Assembly: GCA_950295325.1 (NCBI GenBank)
Contig: OX485808.1
Location: 40,323,180-40,387,179, forward strand
Length of the DNA stretch: 64,000 nt
Reading direction: 5' to 3'
From: Polytrichum commune
Lineage: Eukaryota > Streptophyta > Polytrichopsida > Polytrichales > Polytrichaceae
Shown here piece after piece: positions 46,769 to 56,678 of the stretch. The notes under the pieces were generated by a model. It was not told where the DNA came from, searched no databases, and was given only the letters and a program-made list of their open reading frames with translations. How positions within the stretch are numbered: the stretch's first letter is position 1; each line of letters starts with the position of its first letter. The translations under genes and the position numbers were made by a program.

Positions 46769-47291
46769 AACACTATATTCGGTAATTGGAGACTTTTTGT
46801 TGATTATGAGACTATATAAGGATGCACATTTCAAAATTGGACCAGTAATGACGACTAAAAATCCCATATGTATAATGGTATGCTACTATTATTATACATA
46901 AAGGCATGGAAGTGAACAAAAATGTGAGGCATACATGAAAATAGTTGCGTATGAAATGACAACTCGTTATGAATGGAAGGGAAGGTGCGAAGAATGAATG
47001 GAAGTTGAATGAATTAATTGGGATTGAAATACAATTATAATGGAAATACCATCAATGTCTTGAGTAACTTGGAATAGCATACTAGAAAGTAAGCACTTAA
47101 ATATGTTCTACACCTAAGCATTTAGGGAGTCCGTCCCACTAGTACGCTTCTAGTCACACTAGTCCGACCCACTATTTTTTTTTGCGGCTAAGTCCTTTTT
47201 TTTGGCGGCCTCCATGGCTCTAAAAATCTCAGGCCCACGACTGTATCCTTGTGTGTTGCCTGGACAGGAATATGTGTCGTTCTTGCATGTT
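46769..47291. mobile_element. Remnant of E1 in copy 2, cut by E3
   Basis: Holds the E1 left terminus and the 3' end of X1, then is cut after GCATGTT by the E3 terminus. E3 therefore inserted into the cargo gene of a related element. Confidence 0.6.
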
Positions 47292-47674
47292 AACACTATA
47301 TTCGTTAAATTGAGACTTTTTGGGCATTTTGAGACATTCACATAAATAAGAACAAGGATAAATGGAACACATATTGGAGAAAGTTGTAAGATGCGAACAC
47401 TTTGTGTCGGGTATTTAGAACAAGAACCCCATTAATAACTCATATTTGGGATTGTTTAGGATGAGCAATCCAAACCTTAGGCCAAATTGAAGGGGAAATC
47501 TTAAAACATTCATATTATCGCACACAAAATATGAGATCTTGTATGAATATGTTTTAGGTAGGGCACTCCAAACCCTTAGACCATATTGAAGGGGAACTAT
47601 GTGAACCAATATAATATAACATACAAAATATTCCAAACTCATATTTGTGATGGTTTAGTTAGGGCAATCCAAAC
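47292..47674 (+). repeat. Left terminus and subterminal repeats of E3
   Basis: The terminus AACACTATATTCG... occupies about 51 bases. Three subterminal units follow, with degenerate palindromes at 47454-47475, 47551-47573 and 47653-47674, each near a TTGAAGGGGAA(A/C)T module, collinear with E2. Confidence 0.8.
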
Positions 47675-48101
47675 CTTGGACCATATTGAAGGGGAAATCA
47701 TGTGACACTTATATTATTGCAAAAAAAACATACAAAGTATGGCATGTAAAATGCATAGCATGCTAACACCACACATACATTGGATAGTGCGACCCAAAAT
47801 GATGTTGCCTATGGCCCAAAACCCTACGCCTACTATGGCCTATCTAGCCTCGGAGATTGCCTCTTTTTCTTTTGCTTTTTTTTCTTTTGCCTCTTTTTCT
47901 TTTGCCTCTTTTTCTTTTGCTGCGGCTTCTTTTGCTCGCATTGCTTCAACATTCCTGAAAATCTCCGCCCCGCGACTATAGCCATTCTTGGGGTGACCGC
48001 CATCCATAAGACATTTTGGAGTCCGTCGGCCGCCCGAAATATACGTCGAAGAATTCGAATACGATGAAGTGGATTGTCTCGCATTTCTGGTCATGGCGTA
48101 C

Positions 48102-49075
48102 TGTCGCGCACCTCTCCATGAGGAGTGCCCGAAACACCATGGGCACAAGGGGGACCCCGGAGTGACACCCGGGACTTGTGGCGCCGTTGGTGAGAGGGCC
48201 CAAGTGATCCTAGTGTGGGTGAGGGCCCCGGGCGTTGGGAACGCCTCCCACCCACGGAGACTAGGATGCACAAGGGTAAGGCCATAAGCTATGCGTAGCT
48301 CATGACGTGGTGATTCTAGAATGCTCAAGAACACCTCAATCGGAGGTGTGAGCTAGGAGTTATGGCCATTTGAGTGGGGTGCTGTCCCGGGACAGCGCCC
48401 TGGTACAGCAGTGCCTGGGAGGGATTCCCGGGACTGCCAAGGTTCAAACAGGCATAACTTCCTCAAGACTTGCTCGAATGGAGCAAGTGAGGAGTCCATC
48501 GGCATCTACGTGAAGCGTAGATGAGGATGGAGTGGTTGGTTGTTATGATCAGACATCATACAAGGAAGTTATGATGGTCTGAAGCTGCTGGGGGGTTCTA
48601 GGCCCAGCAGCTAAAGGAAAATGTCCACTTGGCCCCAACTCTTGGTAGGGAGACAAGAGGTTGGTTGACGGTGGGGTAGGGGCCCCGCGTGAAGTCCTAG
48701 AGGCTTATATGGGTGAGGTGGTGTGGCCTCACCCACCCGAGGCCGAAAGGCAAGGCCTCCATGGGCATTGGCCCAATGTGAGGCCATAGTTGCCTAGTAT
48801 GGTTCGGGTTGTTGTAGTGTTGCTCCGGCAATGCGATGATCAACATAAGATGGGACTTCCATGGATGGAAGTCCACATCGAAGAAATGGGTTACCGATTA
48901 AAGGGTGAGTCCCAAAAGCAAAGTAGGAGGGTTGGTTCCCTCCTATGAACTATAAGGTCCGGGGTAGGAGGAGCTAACCATTAGCATGGCGGAATGCGAA
49001 TGGTTAGCGCTCGTAACCTTTGCTAAAATTGAAAATTGGCAAGATTGTCAAAGGGGCTTAGCAAGGGTTGCGACA
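48102..49075 (+). repeat. 5' LTR of the chromovirus (974 bp)
   Basis: Starts TGTCGCGCACC and ends GGGTTGCGACA. It contains local inverted repeats such as TGTCCCGGGACA near 48383 and GCTGCTGG...CCAGCAGC near 48585-48612. Confidence 0.9.
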
Positions 49076-49077
49076 CG

Positions 49078-49089
49078 TGGTATCAGAGC
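49078..49089 (+). other. Primer-binding site for initiator tRNA-Met
   Basis: TGGTATCAGAGC two bases after the 5' LTR is the complement of the 3' end of plant initiator tRNA-Met, the usual primer for many plant LTR elements. Confidence 0.9.
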
Positions 49090-49722
49090 AGGGTTCCAAA
49101 TTTTGAGCTCGCACTTTGAGGGAAACATGGCTATCAAAAAAATGCGGGTTGTGATGGTGAGCCCGTGGTTTCCAAAAGGTTGTGAGGCTTAAATTGGAAC
49201 AAGGATCATGTGCAAGTGGAGTTTGACCATACCATTGGTTCTAATGACAATGGTGGGCACTAAGGTGGATTCGGTAAGGAAAATGAAGGAGTGCTTTGAA
49301 AAGGGCTCCCACAAACCTCCAAAAGTATTTGGGGCCTAGAATACCGAATGCACCTAAAACCTTGGAGGGTATTAATTTTGGATTGAAATTCCAATTTGAA
49401 ATGCTTAAAAGGTGGTGATGTTGGAATTGGTGCAAATGAGGCACCCGGGGCCTCTTAAGGCCTATGTGCGCTATTCAAACGCACAAGTGAAGGATACACC
49501 TAAAATGGACGACCTTGTGAGACATGCATCGTTTTAGGTGGGAATTCAAAAGCGGGTGGTGAATTTCATGTCCGAGTCCCCAAAGCTTCTTGAGGACGTA
49601 TCGGGAATCTTTAAGATTTGAAGAACATTGAAGTCGATGGTCCTAAAAAGAAGTTCGACGGCGTACCACCATGAAGTGGGTTTAGCCGAAAAAGGTCTCA
49701 AGGAAATGGGCGTAAGTAGTGT

Positions 49723-49996
49723 GGCCGTTATACCAAGGCAAATCATGCTCGTTCCACGGACGCAATGTGGGAAGGTGGCTTTGTGGTACCAAGCCAAATC
49801 ATATTTGTGCCGTATGCGGAATGTTAGAAGTTGGTTTTATGTTACTAATCCATATAATGTTTGGGCCGCGGACGGAATGTTACAATGTGAATTGGTGGTA
49901 CCAAGCTAGAACATATTTGTGCCGCGGACGGGATGTTAAAAGTTGGCTTTGCGGACCAAGCCAAAACATATTGTTGCCGTGGACCGAATGTTAGAC
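49723..49996 (+). repeat. Internal tandem repeat of the chromovirus (about 65-bp unit)
   Basis: About four to five diverged units containing ACCAAGCCAAA(A/T)CATATT and GCCG(C/T)GGACGGAATGTTA. It lies where gag should be; no gag domain is recognisable. Confidence 0.7.
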
Positions 49997-50238
49997 TATG
50001 GCTTTGTGGCCAAGGCTAATAGCCTTAAGCCAAGGCCAAGTCTTTTATACCTTGAGGCGCAAATAATCGGAGATATGTCTCATGAGTTGACAAAGAGGCA
50101 ATGGACTCTTTCATGAGCCCAAAGCTCATAAGGGGGTTGGGGCTTGTCGACGCATAGAGCGGGCAAGCCCACCAAGGTGCGGTTTGCAAAGGGCGAACCG
50201 CATGAAGCAAAGGAAGCCGCGATGCATGTAACCTTTCA

Positions 50239-53040
50239 ATGTGGGACATTGAATTTTGTCAAAATTTCACACCATGTGAAATTAATAAGGTGCATGTCAT
50301 TGTAAAGGTCACCTTCTTTGAAACTCACATGATAGATGTGAGGTGCAAGCCGGTGAGCTTGCGGTGCATTATGATGTGTCATAATGGCAAAGAATTGAAG
50401 TTCAAATTGACAAGGACTCCTATGGTAGGAGGACCCAAGTTGAATTTGGTCTTATTGGACCAAATGAAAAATAGAAAACATAATGGTCGTGGTTCAATTA
50501 GAGCAACTCCAAGGAATGTATGGGGAGGCTAGGAAAGATGGGCCTCCTCCAAACCACATTGGTGGGATGTTGGTGAGATACAAGGATGTATTCACCAATG
50601 TGTTGCCCAAAAAGTTACCGCCAAGAAGTGAAAACTAACTTTGCTCAACGAGAGATTAAGTTCTTGAGGTATGTGGTGACAAAAGAAGTTGGTGGACGAA
50701 CATGAAGAATGTTAAGGCAATCCAAAAGGAGAATTGGCCCTTCATTCAAAAGGGCTTAGGTCATTTGTTGGCCTAGCCAATTAGTACCACAACTTCATTC
50801 GAGAGTTTTCTAAGGTTCCTAGGACCTTATTCAACTTATTGAGGAAAATGGCTATCCCAAGAATGGGATGAGCCTTGTCACCAAGCCTTTGGGGGGCTCA
50901 AAAACAAGTTCTCTTCGCCGCCTGTGCTTAAGTTCGCGGATTTTAACAAACCTTTTGAGGTGCATATGGGGCGAGTGACTTTGCCATTGGCGGATGGTTA
51001 ACGTAAGATGGATGGCCATTGCATATGAGAGCGTTAAGCTTGATGGTTATCCGACCTTATCCGACTTGTGGAAGAATTGGCTATCCCAAGAGTGGGAGGA
51101 GCCTTGCCACCAAGTCTTTGGGGAGCTTGAGAGCAAGTTCTCTTAGACGCCCGTGCTCAAGTTCGCGGAGCTTGACAAAACTTTTGAGGTGCATACGGGG
51201 GTGAATGACTTTGCCAATGGCGGATTGTTGATTTAAGATAGATGGCCATTGCATATGGGAGCATGAAGCTCGATGGTTGTCAAAGAAGACAACCAACTCA
51301 TGCCAAACAACTTCTTTGCCGTAGTGCATTACTTGAAGATGTGGCGACACTATTTGGGGTCGCACAAAGCAAAGGTCTATATGGACAATGTGTCCTAAAA
51401 GAATTATGACATTCAAGCGCAAGTGAGCGCCAAGTCATTGCGGTGGCATGATAGTTTGGCGCTTATGAACGTGGATTTGATCCACAAACCGGACCGTGGA
51501 AATGTGGTGCCGGATGCGCGAAGTAGACCGGAAGAGTTCCAAGCAATGAGAACCATCCAAACCTTGTGGCTAATGTGTGCCGGCGAAGGAAACTTGTAAT
51601 GCAAGATACGGGAGGGGTAAATTAACTACCCCAAAGCACAAAAGCTTTTAGGTGAGCTTCGCAAGAGCAAGGTGCTCAAAGAGGTTAAGTTGGTGGACGG
51701 ATTGTTCAAGTGCAAACAAAGTCGGGTATTTGTGCCACAAGGCAAGTTGAGGCTATCGGTTTTGAAGGAAAAATGTTATAGCCCTATTGCCGGCCATAGA
51801 GGAGAAAGGAAAAAAAATACCGCCATAGAATGGTGTCATGGAGGTACCATTGGCGGTGCGTAAAGGAAGATATAGACCACTTTGTGAAGGCGTGAATAAA
51901 GTGCCAAGTGAACCGAGCCTCTTACCAAAAGCAAGGCGGTTTCTTGCAACCGTTGCCTATCCCGTCGGCGTCATGGCATAGTATGTGCATGGACTTGATC
52001 ACAAGTTTGCCGGAGTCACATGGGTATGATGCCATCTTGTTGATGGTAGAGCGGTTTGCCAAGTTGGCACACATGGTGCCGATTGTGGGAACCGCCATCG
52101 CGTTGGAGACCGCATAGCCTTTTCTCAAAGGATGGTTGAGGCACCACGGGTTGCCAAGAGTGATTGTGTGGGATCAAGATCCAAAGTTCACAAGTGCATT
52201 TTCAATGCATTTCTCTAAGGAGGTCGGAATGAAACTAAGGTTTAGCACGGCCTTGCATTCCCAAATGGATGAGAAAACGGAGCGTGTGAATGGAGTCTTG
52301 AAGCAATACTTGAGGAACTTGGTGGGGGCGGACCAAGGAGATTGGGCGGACTATGTGGGTCGAGCGGAGTGTAATTGCAATGTAGCCACGCACTTGGCTA
52401 CCAAGGGGTGGTCTTTGGTGGTGGCTTATGGAGTGGATGCGCTCCAACCTATTAACCTAGCTCTCGAGGGGGCACATTCAACACTAGAGTTCAACCAAGA
52501 TGGTGAGGACTTGGCCAAGGATGGTAAACAAGTCTTGGAGATGACCAAGTTGTTGGTGGAGAAAGCCCGAAGGTGCAACGGAGTGCAAATCAATGCCGGA
52601 AGACGCGAAGTGGAGTATGAGGTGGGCCAATAAGGTGTTGTTGAATGTGGACAACTTCACCTTGCCCAAAGGCCTTACTCCAAAAGTTCATGTCCAAAAT
52701 TGGAACTTCGTTTTCCATTGTGGAACAAGTGTTCAAGGACATGTATAAGTTGGAATTACCGCCGGAGATCAAAGTGCATCCGACATTTCATGTCTCATTA
52801 CGAAAGTTATTTTAGGACGACACCTTGTGGCCCGATCACAAGCAAGTGATTAGGCCACGTCCCGACCTCGTGGAGGTCATTTGGAACATGAGGTAGGAGG
52901 GCATCCTCAAGTGTAGGAAGCCCAAGTGAAAATGAAAGAAAATGTACAAAGGAGTACTTGGTGAAATGGTGAGGATACCATGAGAAACAAACCGTTTGGG
53001 TGGCGGCAAGAGACATGGTGAACACTGGTTCTTTGGCTTG
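50239..53040 (+). pseudogene. Decayed pol region of the chromovirus
   Basis: Fragments in order: an RNase H start (FNKPFEVH near 50945), present twice because a 206-bp stretch is duplicated (50845-51051 and 51073-51280); an integrase zinc region (CYSPIAGHRG near 51776); an integrase core with MDLITSLPESHGYD (about 51990), VWDQDPKFTSAF (52169) and TERVNG (52278); and a chromodomain-like EYLVKW.GYHEKQTVW near 52950 with a TGA in place of one residue. Stops and frameshifts separate the pieces. The chromodomain remnant places it among the chromoviruses. Confidence 0.75.
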
Positions 53041-53741
53041 AGGGAATAAAGTCCAAACTTTAGTGGTGCAAAGAGAAAAGTATGAGATGAGGTCCTAGTC
53101 TTGTACTTGTGCTTGGTTAATGGAAGAGGGGGAATAGATATGCCAAACTAGGTTGGGTAAGCCGAGTAATTGGGGGCCATGGCTTGGAGGGGCCTTGGAT
53201 AAAACCAAGAAACTTCTTAGTTGTGGGTTTGTCCGGGCGGGGACAAGGTGATGGCGCGTGCTCATAAAAGTGCTACCCGCGAGCTAACGAGAGTTGGCGC
53301 ATGGGAGTCATGAACCCATGTCTCGAAAGAGCAAAGTGGGAACCGAGTCGGGCGGGACTTGGCATCACCCCCGTGCGATCGAGGCGTGGCTTAACAATGG
53401 AAAGCCATCTCGGAGTTGCAACCGAGACAACTTAGTGGAAGCGTTGAGGTCTCGCCTAGATGTGTCACGTTAGGCTAGTGGAGCCTAACGGGGGAGGCCC
53501 CAAAGGAGGGGCAACCCAAGTGAGTCCCAAAGTAGGTGGGTCTAGTATAGGTTGGGTCCTTGGAGGAGTTCCAAGATCGCTAACGGACCACCTAGTAACG
53601 ACACCTTTGGGACTATGCCAAATTTGAAGATGCATTGTGGGGGTCGTGCCCTAAGGTAAACACAATGCCGCACCATAGAGGATGGCAACTTGAGAATTGG
53701 TGTGCCGACTACGAGTACAGTCGATGAGGGCATCGACTCCG

Positions 53742-53756
53742 TTTGGTGGGGGTGAG
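53742..53756 (+). other. Polypurine tract
   Basis: TTTGGTGGGGGTGAG directly before the 3' LTR, the usual plus-strand primer position. Confidence 0.7.
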
Positions 53757-54730
53757 TGTCGCGCACCTCTCCATGAGGAGTGCCCGAAACACCATGGGCA
53801 CAAGGGGGACCCCGGAGTGACACCCGGGACTTGTGGCGCCGTTGGTGAGAGGGCCCAAGTGATCCTAGTGTGGGTGAGGGCCCCGGGCGTTGGGAACGCC
53901 TCCCACCCACGGAGACTAGGATGCACAAGGGTAAGGCCATAAGCTATGCGTAGCTCATGACGTGGTGATTCTAGAATGCTCAAGAACACCTCAATCGGAG
54001 GTGTGAGCTAGGAGTTATGGCCATTTGAGTGGGGTGCTGTCCCGGGACAGCGCCCTGGTACAGCAGTGCCTGGGAGGGATTCCCGGGACTGCCAAGGTTC
54101 AAACAGGCATAACTTCCTCAAGACTTGCTCGAATGGAGCAAGTGAGGAGTCCATCGGCATCTACGTGAAGCGTAGATGAGGATGGAGTGGTTGGTTGTTA
54201 TGATCAGACATCATACAAGGAAGTTATGATGGTCTGAAGCTGCTGGGGGGTTCTAGGCCCAGCAGCTAAAGGAAAATGTCCACTTGGCCCCAACTCTTGG
54301 TAGGGAGACAAGAGGTTGGTTGACGGTGGGGTAGGGGCCCCGCGTGAAGTCCTAGAGGCTTATATGGGTGAGGTGGTGTGGCCTCACCCACCCGAGGCCG
54401 AAAGGCAAGGCCTCCATGGGCATTGGCCCAATGTGAGGCCATAGTTGCCTAGTATGGTTCGGGTTGTTGTAGTGTTGCTCCGGCAATGCGATGATCAACA
54501 TAAGATGGGACTTCCATGGATGGAAGTCCACATCGAAGAAATGGGTTACCGATTAAAGGGTGAGTCCCAAAAGCAAAGTAGGAGGGTTGGTTCCCTCCTA
54601 TGAACTATAAGGTCCGGGGTAGGAGGAGCTAACCATTAGCATGGCGGAATGCGAATGGTTAGCGCTCGTAACCTTTGCTAAAATTGAAAATTGGCAAGAT
54701 TGTCAAAGGGGCTTAGCAAGGGTTGCGACA
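53757..54730 (+). repeat. 3' LTR of the chromovirus (974 bp)
   Basis: No difference from the 5' LTR was seen by eye over its full length. Confidence 0.9.
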
Positions 54731-55385
54731 CGTACATACGCTCGAACTCGATGGACGCACTAGACCGCATAGGTTTACGGGTGGGAGCAACCTGCAACGC
54801 GTCAATGCAAGACCACATGTGTTAGTTTAGGGAGGAAGACCCAAACGTGTCACATGTTCATTTTTTAAGTGCGGGATGATTGTAATGCGCGGTTAACCAT
54901 GTTTGTGGGGGGGGGGGGTTCACCTTGTCACCGGGGGCGTTCCCGTCGGAGTTGGCAAGGAGGGGCAAGGCGTCCCGCAAAGGAATAGGAAGGGTTCCAC
55001 TCTTCGTTGGCCATGCGTCCATCCGCAGCCGCCGTTGAGGTGCAATACTTCCGCCGGGCCGAGAGGGGGATGTCCGGACGCATTTGCGATTTATGCCCTT
55101 GAGCGGCGACGGGGACGGAGATCGCCGTAAGATTTGCTTGGGTGGGGGGCTATCGACGACGCCGGCGTCAATAGGCTCCTTGGAGTAGTCAATGGTTGAC
55201 GCGGCGTCGTAAACGGTCTTGTAGAAGAAGCTCCCCAAGTCTGACTCGCTGACGATGTCAATCGAGGGCTCCAAACGCTGGCGCAAAAAAGGAAACGAAA
55301 CAAAACCCAAAGGAAGAGGGTTTGCTAGAGCGCGTGAAAATCAAAATACATATGAAGCATATATTACACAAAGTGGGTGGGCGCA

Positions 55386-55412
55386 TACACACACACACAC
55401 ACACACACACAC
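55386..55412 (+). repeat. AC dinucleotide microsatellite
   Basis: About 13 AC units between X3 and the HAD3 stop; absent from the matching place in E2. Confidence 0.9.
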
Positions 55413-55420
55413 GTGCTGCC

Positions 55421-56170
55421 TCAAATGAGCTTGTTAAATTTCGCGTGAGAGAACAACTCTCTGTACAAATGGTCTCGTGGATCCAAGTATCTCTCGCCTA
55501 TTGGATTATTCCTAACAAAATTGTTTACAGGTAGTCCGCTTCCCCTGAGCGCCTGGAGGTATTTACTAAGGTCTAACAAAAATCGGTCCCGGACCTTCTC
55601 GACCGTCCACGTAGGGCAAACTATTAAGTTGGCCGTCGGGTTCAACATGTTCTTTGCGGCGCTGTCGTCCACCATGAGCGTGTTCTCCCGGGTGGGACGG
55701 ACGTCGTAGGGGACACCTATCAATGACGGACGCTGGTCCCAAAAAATGGGCTTCAAGACCTTGAGGTATTGGGGGGAAGCGGGGTTGTTTGGTTTTTTGA
55801 CGACTTTGCCGTCCGGTGTGTACAATATTCTACAGGCTTCCTGTGCTAGGACCATGCAGGGGGGCTCGATGCCCTTGAAGATGAACTCCACGACTGCATT
55901 GGTGTTCTCGGCCTTCATGGAGCTCCACACGACCACCCACCATCGTTGTTGGGCGATCTGGAGGAAGGTCCGAAGCCACGGGCGGAGGTGAACTAGCTTG
56001 CTCTTTATGAACGTGGGCGGCCCGTCGTAATTCGCGTCCTCGGGCTTGCAAAAGGGCACCGTGGGGGTCCTCGGGCAATGAACGCATTGGACGAGGACCC
56101 CGTTGAGGTCTAACACCAGGAACCGGGTCTTAGGCGGCAAAGGTGGAACGGGTAAAATGGGGGGGACCAT
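55421..56170 (-). CDS. HAD3: intact FCP1/NIF-like HAD phosphatase
   Basis: 249 residues, collinear with HAD2 and ending KFNKLI. Motif I is FLVLDLNGVL (D21, N23), motif II-like VVVWSSM, motif III-like LMVDDSAAKN; the CPTWTVEKVRDRFLLDL segment is shared exactly in type with HAD2. The second Asp of DxD is Asn as in all three copies, so the substitution is ancestral to this family rather than random decay. The reading frame is open in E2 and E3 despite differences between them, which suggests selection on the protein. It lies 541 bp downstream of the ParB/methyltransferase-like gene on the same strand. Substrate unknown. Confidence 0.75.
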   Translation of the reverse strand: MVPPILPVPPLPPKTRFLVLDLNGVLVQCVHCPRTPTVPFCKPEDANYDGPPTFIKSKLVHLRPWLRTFLQIAQQRWWVVVWSSMKAENTNAVVEFIFKGIEPPCMVLAQEACRILYTPDGKVVKKPNNPASPQYLKVLKPIFWDQRPSLIGVPYDVRPTRENTLMVDDSAAKNMLNPTANLIVCPTWTVEKVRDRFLLDLSKYLQALRGSGLPVNNFVRNNPIGERYLDPRDHLYRELFSHAKFNKLI

Positions 56171-56678
56171 CGCGCTACCTTCCTCGCTTCTTGGAGAGGC
56201 CCGGCGGGGAGCCGCGACGCTATGCTCCGATCCCTGTGGAGACGAGCGACATAAGGCGGGGGAAGACTATGTCATGCTATGTCCACTTAAAGTGAATACA
56301 ATATTTTCTGTGAAAAATACAAGAACCACTATGCATAGGCGGCCATACAAATGCAAGAGGGGGCAAGAGGAAAAAATATACATTTGAACACGAAAACAAA
56401 CATAAGGGCACAAAATAATAATTTTATTGTTTGCAATGCTCTATGTACAAAATGCCTAGGGGTGCGAAGCCGCGTTGAACGATCCGTTCAAACTATCCTA
56501 ATTCAACATCTACAAAATTGTGTGCACGCCTCCAAGTTCGAGTAAAATCGTGGGACGGGCGACGTTAGTGATCGTCGGGGGGGGGGGCTGAAGGGATGCG
56601 AGAGCGGATGGACGGGGTGGGGGCAGTTCCTCCTAGCTAGGGGGGACACGACCACGGCAACAAGACAATAGACCAGGA

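Larger units (their letters stand above)
40257..47291. repeat. 7,035-bp duplicated segment, copy 2
   Basis: Nearly identical to copy 1. Its left edge runs on natively into the transposase-like gene, while its right edge stops exactly at the E3 terminus. Copy 1 shows what followed (TCAGGACGCG). The stretch 41170-43864 has no gene, as in copy 1. Confidence 0.9.
48102..54730 (+). mobile_element. Ty3/gypsy chromovirus with identical LTRs but decayed coding region
   Basis: Two 974-bp LTRs (TGTCGCGC...GCGACA), target duplication CGTAC at 48097-48101 and 54731-54735, an initiator-Met primer site, and a purine tract before the 3' LTR. By eye the LTRs are identical, implying a very recent insertion, yet the pol region has many stops and frameshifts. 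The element was therefore probably already defective and mobilised by proteins from another copy. Confidence 0.9.
47840..55277 (-). pseudogene. Gene X3 split by a chromovirus insertion
   Basis: The upstream exon 54924-55277 has the same length (354 nt), acceptor GCGCCAG and donor ACAAG/GTGAAC as X2. The last exon starts at 54791 and is interrupted after about 20 codons by the LTR element at 48102-54730; it resumes at 48101 with the serine-rich linker, GYSRGAEIFRNVEAMRAKEAA and a K/E tail encoded by the CTTTTT/CTTTTG microsatellite near 47861-47930. The frame matches X2 on both sides of the insertion. As it stands the product would be truncated. Function unknown. Confidence 0.6.

Noticed and set aside
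47292..47310. Terminus called as a standard CACTA (En/Spm) end
   Set aside because: Comparison with the empty site shows the two A bases before CACTA belong to the element, and the encoded proteins do not look like TNPA/TNPD. A distant relation is not excluded.
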